A DNA stretch of 64,000 nucleotides, from NCBI RefSeq assembly GCF_000224515.1, contig NZ_AGAF01000120.1, positions 1-64,000 on the forward strand, given 5' to 3'. Below, in pieces: positions 32,224 through 41,507 of this stretch. Positions within the stretch are counted from its first letter, which is position 1. Each line of letters begins with the position of its first letter. The translations under genes were made by a program, and so were the position numbers. The notes under the pieces are model-generated. The model worked only from the letters and a program-made list of their open reading frames with translations, was not told the DNA's origin and searched no databases. The DNA comes from Desulfosporosinus sp. OT. GTDB lineage: Bacteria > Bacillota > Desulfitobacteriia > Desulfitobacteriales > Desulfitobacteriaceae.

Positions 32224-33552
32224 ATGACAGAATCATTGCTAATCGGATTAATTGCTCTAGTCGTCATAGCCATCATCCTACTAATTATCCTATTAATACG
32301 ATCATCACACACCTCCGTTGTCCAGTTCGAGAGCAAATTTGCTTCTTTAGAGAAATCCCTCGAACGCAACGAGCGACTTGTCAATGGAGAAATTTCCAGG
32401 AACCGAGAGGAATCATCTATTAACGCCAGACAAGTCCGCGAAGAACTAAATCAGTCCGTCCTTTCTTTTAATGAATCTGTACTGACGCGTATGACGGAAA
32501 TTGCAACTCTTCAACGCAATCAATTGGACATTTTCGCCAATCAATTAGCTGCCTTGACCAAAACAAATGATCAGAAATTAGAACAACTACGCAAAACGGT
32601 GGAAGAACGGCTTATTCTTATCCAACAAGATAACGGCCAGAAATTAGACCAGATGCGAGCAACAGTGGACGAAAAGCTAAAGGCCACTCTTGAACAACGC
32701 TTAGGAGAATCTTTTAAATTAGTCAGTGAGCGCTTAGAAGCGGTGCATAAAGGGCTTGGAGAAATGCAAAGCCTGGCTTCCGGCGTCGGGGACTTAAAGA
32801 AAGTCCTCACCAATGTAAAAACTCGAGGAATATGGGGAGAAATTCAACTCGGGAATTTATTAGAACAAATCCTAACTCCTGAACAATATGCCAAGAATGT
32901 CCCGACCAAAGTTGGCAGCAACGACCGCGTCGAATTTGCCATCAAACTTCCTGCTCGAGACGGCCATGACCGCTTCATTTGGCTCCCGATCGATGCGAAA
33001 TTCCCGCTGGAAGATTATGAACGCTTAATTGAAGCTCAAGATAATGCCAACCTTCCACGCATTGAGGAACTCGGAAAATCCCTGGAAAACCGCATCAAGC
33101 TTGAGGGGAGAACCATTCGTGATAAATATATTGATCCCCCTAATACCACGGATTTTGGCATCTTATTCTTACCTGTTGAAGGATTGTATGCAGAGGTGTT
33201 GCGTCGTCCCGGCCTTTGTGAACTCCTCCAACGAGAGTACAAAGTCATCATTACCGGCCCAACTACACTTGCAGCCCTCCTCAATAGCTTACAAATGGGC
33301 TTTAGAACCTTGGCCATTGAAAAGCGCTCCAGCGAAGTATGGAACTTACTTGGCGCTGTAAAAACCGAATTTGGCAAATTTGTGGAGGTCCTTGAAAAAA
33401 CCCAGAAAAAACTCCAAGAAGCGAGCAACACCATCGAAACTGCGACTAGAAAGTCGCGAACGATTGCCCGTAAACTTAAAAATGTGCAGACACTTCCAGC
33501 CAATGAAGTTGAGTCGCTTTTGGGGCAAGGGACGGAGAGCGAAGACTGTTAA
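32224..33552 (+). CDS. rmuC: RmuC-family DNA recombination protein
   Basis: 442 residues: an N-terminal TM helix (LLIGLIALVVIAIILLIILL), a long coiled coil to about residue 190, then the RmuC nuclease-like domain with GVGDLKKVLTNVKTRGIWGE and IDAKFPLEDYERL. IDAKFP lies in the PD-(D/E)XK-like core of the family. RmuC limits inversions at short inverted repeats; its biochemistry is not settled. ATG at 32224 behind AGGAGG. It is the first plus-strand gene after the sensor; promoters of the two are divergent in 31947-32223. It ends at the hairpin at 33585-33621. Confidence 0.9.
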   Translation: MTESLLIGLIALVVIAIILLIILLIRSSHTSVVQFESKFASLEKSLERNERLVNGEISRNREESSINARQVREELNQSVLSFNESVLTRMTEIATLQRNQLDIFANQLAALTKTNDQKLEQLRKTVEERLILIQQDNGQKLDQMRATVDEKLKATLEQRLGESFKLVSERLEAVHKGLGEMQSLASGVGDLKKVLTNVKTRGIWGEIQLGNLLEQILTPEQYAKNVPTKVGSNDRVEFAIKLPARDGHDRFIWLPIDAKFPLEDYERLIEAQDNANLPRIEELGKSLENRIKLEGRTIRDKYIDPPNTTDFGILFLPVEGLYAEVLRRPGLCELLQREYKVIITGPTTLAALLNSLQMGFRTLAIEKRSSEVWNLLGAVKTEFGKFVEVLEKTQKKLQEASNTIETATRKSRTIARKLKNVQTLPANEVESLLGQGTESEDC

Positions 33553-33584
33553 AACATTCTTTCATTTCTCACTGCATTCCTTTT

Positions 33585-33621
33585 AGATAGTATCTACCCT
33601 TTAAGTGCATACTATCTTTTT
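33585..33621 (+). terminator. Terminator of rmuC
   Basis: AGATAGTAT / ATACTATCT stem followed by TTTTTG, 33 bases after the rmuC stop codon. Confidence 0.8.
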
Positions 33622-33735
33622 GTCATAAATATCATATATAATTAAAAGCGTAGAGAAAGACTAATAAACAAAAGCTAGAATCGAGGTAACAAGAGGTATA
33701 GAAGTTGTTGTTTTAGCTAAAAAGGAGGAACTATT

Positions 33736-34374
33736 ATGGAAATAAAAAATTGGCATAAGGAAACAATTGGTCAAAAAGCGGTTGAAGCTTTTAAAAAAAA
33801 TGAGTTTGATGCGGTGTATTTCTCAACTGCCGAGGAGGCTGCGGCTTTTATTATGAGTCACGTCAAACCTGAAATGACAGTGGGTTTTGGTGGATCGATG
33901 ACAATAAAGAAGATGGGAATTCAAGATAAGGTTAAAGCTGTTGGTGGGAAGGTTTTGGATCACGGCACACCGGGTATTACGCGCGAAGAAATGTTAGCTA
34001 TTGCCAGAGAAGAAATGCTAAGTGATTTATACTTATGCAGCAGTAATGCAATTACTATGGATGGTATGCTTGTAAATATAGATGGGATTGGAAATAGAGT
34101 AGGTGCCATGAGTTTTGGTCCTAAAAAAGTTATCATAGTAGCAAGTGTTGACAAAGTATGCAAAAATGAAAATGCTGCTTTCGAAAGATTAGAAGGCATT
34201 GCAGCTCCAATGAATAATAAAAGACTGGAAACTCCAAATCCATGTACAAAAACCGGCGTATGTGTTAATTGTCAGGCCCAAACTAGAATATGTAGGGTAT
34301 ATTCTGTAATGAGAAAAAAGCCAGTGGCAACCGATATAACTGTAGTAATTATACCTGAGAGCTACGGATTCTAA
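33736..34374 (+). CDS. LUD-domain (lactate utilization-like) protein
   Basis: 212 residues of the LUD/DUF162 (LutC/YkgG-like) fold. It carries TVGFGGSMTIKKMGI, DLYLCSSNAITMDGMLVNID, a GNRVGAMSFGPKKVIIVAS nucleotide-loop region and a C-terminal Cys cluster (NPCTKTGVCVNCQAQTRICR) typical of this stand-alone subfamily. ATG behind AAGGAGGAAC. LUD proteins work with lactate oxidation complexes, but single-gene members like this are of unknown role; nothing here links it directly to the larA/glcDF genes 10 kb away. The cysteines could bind an Fe-S cluster or zinc (inference). Confidence 0.85.
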   Translation: MEIKNWHKETIGQKAVEAFKKNEFDAVYFSTAEEAAAFIMSHVKPEMTVGFGGSMTIKKMGIQDKVKAVGGKVLDHGTPGITREEMLAIAREEMLSDLYLCSSNAITMDGMLVNIDGIGNRVGAMSFGPKKVIIVASVDKVCKNENAAFERLEGIAAPMNNKRLETPNPCTKTGVCVNCQAQTRICRVYSVMRKKPVATDITVVIIPESYGF

Positions 34375-34404
34375 TCTTTGATTCTTTCATATATTGAGAT
34401 GAGC

Positions 34405-34436
34405 AAATCCCGCTGTAAACATTCAGCGGGATTTTT
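34405..34436 (+). terminator. Terminator after the LUD gene
   Basis: AAATCCCGCTG / CAGCGGGATTTTT stem with an 8-nt loop and a T-run on the plus strand. Confidence 0.88.
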
Positions 34437-34456
34437 ATTATATTGTGAAATTTAAT

Positions 34457-34744
34457 TTACCGACCATAGTGTTTCGAGTATTCTCGGCCTCTTTGAGATT
34501 CGGCTTGGCCCCTTCGGTATGCTTCGCGACCCCTTTTATATTCTTCTTGGCCTCTCTGGTATTCGATTCCCCTCCATGGATTGAGAACGCTCCATTGATT
34601 ACCAACCTCAATTCTTTGACCAACATGAATTTTATGAGGATTGCTGATTCGAGAATTTAAATTCATCAAACGTCTAACCGTTGTATGATACTGCATAGCA
34701 ATATTGTGCAGAGAATCTCCTGGTTGAACTATATAGTACATCAC
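34457..34744 (-). CDS. LysM-domain protein with Arg-Gly-rich tail
   Basis: 95 residues. Residues 3-47 form a LysM domain (YYIVQPGDSLHNIAMQYHTT, then HKIHVGQRIEV), which binds N-acetylglucosamine polymers in peptidoglycan or spore cortex. There is no signal peptide. The C-terminal half is a low-complexity repeat with an about 7-residue period (YQRGQEE-YKRGREA-YRRGQAE-SQRGREY). Small LysM proteins without signal peptides are often spore-coat or morphogenetic proteins in spore formers, so a sporulation role is possible but unproven. ATG behind AAGGGATG. Confidence 0.8.
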   Translation of the reverse strand: MMYYIVQPGDSLHNIAMQYHTTVRRLMNLNSRISNPHKIHVGQRIEVGNQWSVLNPWRGIEYQRGQEEYKRGREAYRRGQAESQRGREYSKHYGR

Positions 34745-34856
34745 TAGACATCCCTTCTCTTGTAAATTTATCCATATTCATTTTATGGCAGGACAAATTT
34801 TTTCTGTGCACGTATTTTCGCAAGAGAATTCAATAATTTCCAGCAAAGTAATATTT

Positions 34857-36584
34857 TTAATTAAATACCGACTCTGTCTCCCACAACATATGGTAGAGCC
34901 TTTGTTGTTGAAGGAGCTCTCCATGTTTACCACGTTCCACGATCCGCCCCTGGTCAAGCACTAATATCTCATCCATTTTCTCTAATCCGAGAAGGCGATG
35001 CGTTATCACTAAAGTTGTCCGCCCTTCCATAAGTCGATAGATTTCATCCATGACCTCTCGTTCAGTCAAAGGATCGAGTCCTGCCATGGCTTCGTCAAGG
35101 ATTAAGATCGGAGCGTTTTTCAAAAAGACTCGAGCAATCGCCAAGCGTTGTCTCTGTCCCCCCGATAGTTTAAATCCACCTTCCCCAACGCGACTATCAT
35201 ACCCTTGAGGCGTTGACAGGATGAAATCATGGAGCTTTGCCTGCTGAGCCGCTTGAATCAGTTCATCTTCCGTTGCCTCAGGCTTGGCCAAAAGGAGATT
35301 TTCCCTAATTGTTGCATTAAACAAATGCGTTCGTTGGGTCACAACCCCAATAAAACCTCGAACATCCTCCGGAGTGTAATCCCTGAGCGAATACCCACCC
35401 AAGTCAATCTGCCCCTCATCATAGTCCCAAAAACGAAGCAGAAGGTTCACCACGCTGGTTTTGCCGGCTCCACTTGGTCCAACAATCGCCATCTTACCGT
35501 ATTGTGGAATCCGAAAGGTGAGCTGATTCAAAGCCCATGGGGCGTCTGACTCATACCTAAAGCTCACTTCATCAAATGCCAAATCCATTCCCTTCGGCTT
35601 TGGAGACAGTACCCCACTACTTTTAAATGCGGGTTCACTTTCGATCAACTCAAGCAAGCGCTCCGCTGCTGCACGGTTTTGCTCCAGATAATGCGGAACA
35701 AGCGCTAAGGGAAACAACGCTTCAAAGCTGCTGAAGGTCCCTAGAGCTAACATCCCTAAGTTCACTCCACTTAAATTCCCTTTTTCAACGAGTAGAATCC
35801 CCAGAACAAGAACGGCCCACAAGCCCAGATTCGCAATCATTCCTGTCAGAGCGCTAGACAGCGCGGAAAGTCCGGCGATTCTGCCTTGCTGCGCATTCAA
35901 TTTCTGGTCAGTTCGTTGGATTTTTGCCAAGTGCTTTTGGACTTGACCATAAACCACTAATTCGGTCATTCCCAAGAGGGTATCAGCGACTTGTGTACTC
36001 AGCTCGGCCTTCAAGGCGACCATCCGGCGTCCGACACCTCGACTCAAACCTTTTATACCCAACGGAATTCCAAGCCCTGCTACCAGAAAGCAGGCAGCAA
36101 GAATAAAGGAGAATCGTACATCATAATGAGCTAAAAAAAGCCCATAGCCAAACAGAACCAGCACGGCGACGAACGGAGGAGCAAAAACACGCAAAAAAAG
36201 ATTCTGCTGTATTTCCACATCCGCCACAATCCTGCTCAGCAAATCTCCACTTCGAACGTTTAACAACCGGGCAGGGGCTAGTGGTTCTAAGCCTTGATAA
36301 AACTTCACTCGAATTTGACTTAAGACCCGAAACGTCACATCATGCGACACATAGCGCTCTAAGTAGCGAAATATTGCGCGCGAAAGCCCAAAAACCCGTA
36401 CACCGACAATCGTTACCATTAAATCCAGAATCGGCGGATGAAGAGCAGCCCGGGCGAGCAAATAGGCAGACGCTGCCATCAAACCGATATGACTCGTAAT
36501 TGCAAGCGTACTTAAGATCAAAGCCAACAAGATTCGCCGCCAATAAGGTAACATCAAGCGGATTAACCATCTCATGCTCTTCAT
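34857..36584 (-). CDS. cydC: Heterodimeric ABC exporter subunit CydC
   Basis: 575 residues: six TM helices in residues 1-310, then a nucleotide-binding domain with Walker A VGPSGAGKTSVVN, signature LSGGQRQRLAIA, Walker B ILILDEAMAGLD and H-loop VITHRL. CydDC exports reduced thiols (cysteine, glutathione) and is needed to assemble cytochrome bd. It overlaps the cydD stop by four bases (ATGA), so the two are translationally coupled. Assignment as CydC rests on partnership with cydD and nearby cydAB as well as on sequence. Confidence 0.88.
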   Translation of the reverse strand: MKSMRWLIRLMLPYWRRILLALILSTLAITSHIGLMAASAYLLARAALHPPILDLMVTIVGVRVFGLSRAIFRYLERYVSHDVTFRVLSQIRVKFYQGLEPLAPARLLNVRSGDLLSRIVADVEIQQNLFLRVFAPPFVAVLVLFGYGLFLAHYDVRFSFILAACFLVAGLGIPLGIKGLSRGVGRRMVALKAELSTQVADTLLGMTELVVYGQVQKHLAKIQRTDQKLNAQQGRIAGLSALSSALTGMIANLGLWAVLVLGILLVEKGNLSGVNLGMLALGTFSSFEALFPLALVPHYLEQNRAAAERLLELIESEPAFKSSGVLSPKPKGMDLAFDEVSFRYESDAPWALNQLTFRIPQYGKMAIVGPSGAGKTSVVNLLLRFWDYDEGQIDLGGYSLRDYTPEDVRGFIGVVTQRTHLFNATIRENLLLAKPEATEDELIQAAQQAKLHDFILSTPQGYDSRVGEGGFKLSGGQRQRLAIARVFLKNAPILILDEAMAGLDPLTEREVMDEIYRLMEGRTTLVITHRLLGLEKMDEILVLDQGRIVERGKHGELLQQQRLYHMLWETESVFN

Positions 36585-38344
36585 ATTGATCCACCTCGGT
36601 ATTCTGTAACCATTCGATAATAGAGCCCCTGCTTCCTCATCAATTCCTCGTGCTTACCCTGTTCTAAAATTCGCCCCTGCTCCATCACTACGATAAGATC
36701 AGCTTGACGAACTGTGCTCAGCCGATGGGCGATAATTAAAGCGGTCTTTTCCAGCATCAGTCGTTTCAAGGCCTGCTGAACATAATGCTCACTCTCCGAG
36801 TCCAATCCAGACGTCGCTTCATCCAAGATGAGCAGCGGGGCATCTTTCAAGATAGCCCTAGCAATAGCAATCCTCTGGGCCTGTCCGCCACTTAAGAGAG
36901 TACCCCCTTCTCCAAGCTGGGTTTGATAACCGTCTGGAAGTTGCGAAATAAACTCGTGGGCCGCGGCTCCTCGTGCCGCAGTCATGACCTCTTCGATCGT
37001 AGCAGATGGACCTCCAAAGCGAATATTCTCCTCAATACTTCCCGCAAATAGATAAGGACTCTGGGATACATAAGCAATCTGTTCCCGCCAACTCTCGAGT
37101 GAGATGGTCCTATGCAAACCTCCGTTGACATAAATTTCTCCCGCAGTAGGCTCTATAAAGCGAAGAATTAACTGAGCAAGCGAAGTTTTTCCAGCTCCAC
37201 TAGGCCCGACAAGAGCAATTTTCTCGCCAGAATGCAGGGACAAATTGATTCCATTTAGAGCCAGTGTAGAACCTGGTTGGTACGTCAGCTTAATGTTTTG
37301 AAACGAAAGATGAAAATCGGTGGATAATACATGCTCCCGGCGTATTTTTAGAGTATCCCCCTCCTTGTTAACAGCTTCCTCATCGATACCCATTAAAGGT
37401 TGATCCATAATTTCAAAGATTCGCCCTGCAGCGTTTACCCCAGATAAACCTGCGTGAAAATTTAATCCGAGAGTTCTGAGTGGGGTGTAAAATTCAGGAG
37501 CAAGTAGCAACAGAAACAATCCCGCAGAGAAAGATAGTGTTCCATACACTAGCCTTAACCCTATAGTTACAGCGACTAAGGCTGTACTCATCGTGGCTAG
37601 GAGCTCTAGGACTAGTGCCGATAAAAAAGCAATCTGCAACACACTTAGTGTAGCTTTCCTATATGATTCACTAACCCTCGAAATCACCCGTACTTGATCT
37701 TTAGTACGGCCAAAAACTTTTAACATCGTCATTCCTTGCAAAATATCTAAGAAATGAGCACTCATCCAACTTAAATCTTGGAACTGGTGCAAGGATTTTT
37801 TCTCGGCCAGCTTTCCAATCAGCATCATAAATACAGGGATAAGCGGTCCTGTCAAAAGAAGAATTAAGCCAGATTTCCAATCTAGAGGAAACACAAACCC
37901 TAAAATAAGCAGAGGTATTCCTACGGCAAGAACAAGTTGCGGCAGATACTTCGAAAAATATTCCTCTAGAGATTCTATGCCATCCACTACCGTGGTGATT
38001 AACTCTCCTGCCCTTTCCCCTCGAGCATACACCGGCCCTAATGAGACAATATGGTTCATTAAACGTTTGCGCAGACTCAGCTTGATGCGAGAAGATGCTT
38101 CATGAGCACTTATTTCACTGACACATTGCAAGACAGCTCGCAACACAATAATCCCAAGAATTGTGCAAAGTGCATTCCAAACGGTTCTAAGGGTAGCTCC
38201 CTCCAGGAACACTCCGGCCACAACCCGGGAGACAAACCAAGCTTGAGCAACTGCCAGAAAAGCAATCCCCATACTCAACCCAACTGTGAGCAACAGGTAC
38301 CTCCAGACAGGCCTCCCCTCTTGAACTAATCGCTTATCAAACAT
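36581..38344 (-). CDS. cydD: Heterodimeric ABC exporter subunit CydD
   Basis: About 587 residues: an N-terminal six-TM export domain followed by a nucleotide-binding domain with Walker A VGPSGAGKTSLAQ, signature LSGGQAQRIAIA, Walker B LLILDEATSGLD and H-loop IIAHRLS. The partner of CydC. The ATG at 38342-38344 is favoured, since GGGAG lies about ten bases upstream while the earlier ATG sits on the ribosome site itself. It is separated from cydB by 390 bp with a terminator, so cydDC probably has its own promoter. Confidence 0.88.
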   Translation of the reverse strand: MFDKRLVQEGRPVWRYLLLTVGLSMGIAFLAVAQAWFVSRVVAGVFLEGATLRTVWNALCTILGIIVLRAVLQCVSEISAHEASSRIKLSLRKRLMNHIVSLGPVYARGERAGELITTVVDGIESLEEYFSKYLPQLVLAVGIPLLILGFVFPLDWKSGLILLLTGPLIPVFMMLIGKLAEKKSLHQFQDLSWMSAHFLDILQGMTMLKVFGRTKDQVRVISRVSESYRKATLSVLQIAFLSALVLELLATMSTALVAVTIGLRLVYGTLSFSAGLFLLLLAPEFYTPLRTLGLNFHAGLSGVNAAGRIFEIMDQPLMGIDEEAVNKEGDTLKIRREHVLSTDFHLSFQNIKLTYQPGSTLALNGINLSLHSGEKIALVGPSGAGKTSLAQLILRFIEPTAGEIYVNGGLHRTISLESWREQIAYVSQSPYLFAGSIEENIRFGGPSATIEEVMTAARGAAAHEFISQLPDGYQTQLGEGGTLLSGGQAQRIAIARAILKDAPLLILDEATSGLDSESEHYVQQALKRLMLEKTALIIAHRLSTVRQADLIVVMEQGRILEQGKHEELMRKQGLYYRMVTEYRGGSI

Positions 38345-38480
38345 TAAGGTCATCTCCCGTTTAGCATTTGTGGGAGGAAGTGTCTTAGCATCCTACGCCG
38401 GTAGATTCCTTTAAGGGATCACGGCTTCGGCGATACTAATCCTCAGCGCGATTGTATTCGTTAATGGCCGTGCGCTTTCG

Positions 38481-38522
38481 GCGATAGTCTCCACTGGAGA
38501 CTATCGTCACTGGAGACTATCG
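38481..38522. repeat. Inverted and direct repeat in the cydB-cydD gap
   Basis: GCGATAGTCTCCA / CTGGAGACTATCG forms a near-perfect palindrome and is followed at once by a second copy of CACTGGAGACTATCG. It lies in the 38345-38690 gap, which has no gene. The cluster may be a hairpin, an operator or a simple repeat element. Confidence 0.5.
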
Positions 38523-38690
38523 TATTCGCACACGCTGCATTGCTATTCGCTTGACGCAATTTCGCTAAAGTGCTCTCTAAGCTAAGACACTTCCTCTGTG
38601 CTTGAATCTAATGTGTATTAGGCGCAATCTATTTTCGTTTCCGTATATCATGAACCTTTGCTATAGAGTATCCCAAAAGGTCTAAGGATG

Positions 38691-38730
38691 CAAAATGAAG
38701 GGGCAAGACGTCACTTGCCCCTTCATTTTT
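38691..38730 (-). terminator. Terminator after cydB
   Basis: AAAATGAAGGGGCAAG / CTTGCCCCTTCATTTT: a strong stem with a short loop flanked by A and T runs, 13 bases past the cydB stop codon. Confidence 0.9.
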
Positions 38731-38742
38731 GAGGGTACCAAC

Positions 38743-39747
38743 TTAGTAGCGAAGGTCTCTTTCTGTAACGCGTTTGCGAAAAACCCAATAGGTCCATCCC
38801 TGATACAACAGAATAATCGGGACCATAGTCAGGGCAATGATCGTCATAATCTTCAAAGTGTACGGACTGGATGAGGCATTATAGATAGTTAGGCTCCACT
38901 CTGGATTCAGACTGGAAATTATCACGCGGGGAAACAGTCCCCAAAATAAAGCTCCTGTGAACAAGAGAATCGTTACACTATTGGTGACAAAAGCCCAGCC
39001 CCCTTTGTGAGAACGGATTAAAACATTCGTCAAGACTAGGGCTACTCCTGCGGCTAGCAAAGTGATACCAGCCCCAAGATTAGTGAACAAATCTGTTTGA
39101 AAATAAGTTAAACCCGCAAACAACAGAACAACCAGAATTCCGACCAAGGCTATCTTCTTGGCTATCTTTGACGCTCGGTCAGCCATCTCACCCGTAGTCT
39201 TCAAGTTGAGATACAAGGCTCCATGAAGCATGAAAACAAGCAACGTCGTAAGACCGCCAACTATTGCATAAGGATTGAGTAGGGTGAAAAAGGTACCAAC
39301 GTATTGCATATGAGCATCAATCGGCACTCCTTTAACTATATTCGTCATAGCAACGCCCCACAGGATTGCTGACAGAAAACTGCCAGTGAATATCATCCAA
39401 TCCCCAGTGGCCCGCCAACGGGGACTGCTGTCACTACTGCGAAATTCAAAGGCGACACCACGGATAATTAAGGCAAACAACACCAGAAACAAAGCAAGAT
39501 AGAAGCCACTAAACAAAGTTGCATACCAATTTGGAAAGGCTGCAAACATTGCTCCACCGGCCGTAATCATCCAGACCTCATTCCCGTCCCAGACAGGCCC
39601 GATTGTATTAATGATCACACGACGCTCTAAATCGTTTTTCCCTAGAAAAGGAAGGAGAATTCCTACTCCGAAATCAAAACCTTCCAGAAAAAAGAATCCG
39701 ACAAACAAGACGGTAATGAGTATGAACCAGAGGATGTTTAAGTCCAC
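38743..39747 (-). CDS. cydB: Cytochrome bd ubiquinol oxidase subunit II
   Basis: 334 residues with eight to nine TM segments. The N-terminus reads LWFILITVLFVGFFFLEGFD followed by FGVGILLPFLG, the signature of CydB, and GPVWDGNEVWMITAGGAMFA is also conserved. It supports CydA in a respiratory oxidase that reduces oxygen to water without proton pumping; in strict anaerobes the complex mainly removes oxygen. The GTG start overlaps the cydA stop by about ten bases. It ends at a strong terminator. Confidence 0.92.
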   Translation of the reverse strand: MDLNILWFILITVLFVGFFFLEGFDFGVGILLPFLGKNDLERRVIINTIGPVWDGNEVWMITAGGAMFAAFPNWYATLFSGFYLALFLVLFALIIRGVAFEFRSSDSSPRWRATGDWMIFTGSFLSAILWGVAMTNIVKGVPIDAHMQYVGTFFTLLNPYAIVGGLTTLLVFMLHGALYLNLKTTGEMADRASKIAKKIALVGILVVLLFAGLTYFQTDLFTNLGAGITLLAAGVALVLTNVLIRSHKGGWAFVTNSVTILLFTGALFWGLFPRVIISSLNPEWSLTIYNASSSPYTLKIMTIIALTMVPIILLYQGWTYWVFRKRVTERDLRY

Positions 39748-41126
39748 AATGACGCCCCCTTTATTCCACTTTTCAGCGTTTCTTCCGTGTTAGTATCTTC
39801 TGGACCCCTCTTAATAAACTTTAACAAGAGATAGACGTCCGCTACCGCCAAAATTCCATAAATCAGGGTGAAACCCACTAAAGTAATAAGGATAGAGGTT
39901 GCCGAAACCGAGGTGGATAGACCTGCCTCTGATTTTTGTAATCCATAAACGATCCAAGGTTGACGTCCAACTTCTGCCATGAACCAACCTGCGGTATTGG
40001 CGATATAGGGTACCGGAATAGTCCATAGTAATACTTTTAAGAACCACGACTTTTTGTCTAAACTTCTTTTCTTATAAAAGTAAAGCCCCAAAAGAGGGAT
40101 CAAGACTAACCATAAACCTGCAATTAACATAATTCGAAAACTCCAGAACAGAGAGGTTACTGGTGGTATATAGTTGCCTGGTCCAAATTTCTCGACTGCA
40201 GAAGCCTGAAGTTCATTAATTCCTTTAACCTCACCTGTAAAACGGTTGTAGGACAGAAAGCTTAATAAACCAGGAATTTTAAGCTCAGCGTTGTTTTTAT
40301 GTCCCTGCTGATCAATAGAGGCGTATAACAATAACCCTGCGGGATTTTCCGTCTCCCAATGCGCTTCAGCTGCTGACATCTTCATAGGCTGCGTTTGCAC
40401 AAGATGCATTGCCTGTAAATGCCCTACACCTGCGACTCCAACAGCACTAATTAACCCGAAAATCACAGCCATATGAAATGATCGACGAAAAACGTCCAGA
40501 TGGTTCTTTTTCAACATATGATAAGCACTAATTCCCATAACAAAGAATGCTGCGGTCACAAATCCACTGAGAACAGCATGCGGAAACTGATAATAAACAT
40601 GAGGATTCGTAATTAAGGCCCAGAAATCAGTCATCTCGGCCCGGCCATTGCGTAAGACATACCCGACCGGTTCTTGCATAAAGGAGTTGGCAATCAAAAT
40701 CCAAAGTGCAGACACATTGGAGGCAATAGCCACAAGCCAAATACTAAGTGCATGTACCTTTTGCGGTAATTTATCCCATCCAAAAACCCACAAACCTAAA
40801 AATGTGGACTCTATAAAGAATGCTACTAAGGCCTCAACGGCCAATGGTGCTCCGAAGATATCTCCGACAAACCTGGAATACTCTGACCAGTTCATACCAA
40901 ATAAAAATTCTTGAACTAAGCCGGTCACAACCCCCATGGCGAAGTTAATAAGGAATAACTTGCCCCAGAATTTCGTCATTTTTTTGTACGCTTCGTTCCC
41001 AGTACGTACATACCAAGTCTCCATCATTGCAACTAATACAGATAACCCCAGTGTCAATGGCACGAATAAAAAATGATAAGATGAGACCGCCGCAAATTGT
41101 AACCTGGACAAGATAAGTTCAGTCAT
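39738..41126 (-). CDS. cydA: Cytochrome bd ubiquinol oxidase subunit I
   Basis: 462 residues, about nine TM segments. Family signs: LSRLQFAAVSSYHFLFVPLT with the N-terminal heme-ligand His, GRQPWIVYGLQKSEAGLSTS late in the protein, and the Q-loop of the short type. CydA holds hemes b558, b595 and d. ATG behind GGGGGTG. The upstream region 41127-41396 is AT-rich and without genes; I see a possible TATACT -10 box but no clear Rex or Fnr operator. It forms an operon with cydB. Confidence 0.93.
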   Translation of the reverse strand: MTELILSRLQFAAVSSYHFLFVPLTLGLSVLVAMMETWYVRTGNEAYKKMTKFWGKLFLINFAMGVVTGLVQEFLFGMNWSEYSRFVGDIFGAPLAVEALVAFFIESTFLGLWVFGWDKLPQKVHALSIWLVAIASNVSALWILIANSFMQEPVGYVLRNGRAEMTDFWALITNPHVYYQFPHAVLSGFVTAAFFVMGISAYHMLKKNHLDVFRRSFHMAVIFGLISAVGVAGVGHLQAMHLVQTQPMKMSAAEAHWETENPAGLLLYASIDQQGHKNNAELKIPGLLSFLSYNRFTGEVKGINELQASAVEKFGPGNYIPPVTSLFWSFRIMLIAGLWLVLIPLLGLYFYKKRSLDKKSWFLKVLLWTIPVPYIANTAGWFMAEVGRQPWIVYGLQKSEAGLSTSVSATSILITLVGFTLIYGILAVADVYLLLKFIKRGPEDTNTEETLKSGIKGASLWT

Positions 41127-41397
41127 CGTTGCACCCCCAATTTTTAGTATAATTAACTAACTTGTCGTTCCCATTTCCTAAGGATATCGTTTGGTTAACA
41201 TTCCCCCTTACTCAGATCAGATAGATATATACCCCCTTATAATATATAAATTATTATTTATTATTATACTAATTATAAATTAATCAGTCAACTAAATTAA
41301 TTGAATTTGTATGACTTTTGAGTTAATTGCAGATTTCAGCGTAAAGAGAAAACCGTTACCATCATATCTTCTCAGTGCTGACAATTTGTAAGAAATA

Positions 41398-41429
41398 TGG
41401 GAGACCGGTCAAACCCGGTCTCCCATTAA
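41398..41429 (-). terminator. Terminator of the corrinoid methyltransferase operon
   Basis: AATGGGAGACCGGG / ACCGGTCTCCCAT stem with a short loop on the minus strand, 80 bases beyond the last UroD-fold gene. Confidence 0.8.
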
Positions 41430-41507
41430 TTACTTAAATAGTACAGGACTCCTATCAAAGGATCTTTGTAACATTATATTAATTTACCTAGCATTAAAAT
41501 ACTGTTA

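Noticed and set aside
33036..33503. 155-codon frame antisense to rmuC
   Set aside because: It is a shadow of the conserved RmuC domain on the other strand.
41127..41400. Rex or Fnr operator ahead of cydA
   Set aside because: No convincing TTGTGAAN6TTCACAA or TTGATN4ATCAA palindrome is seen.
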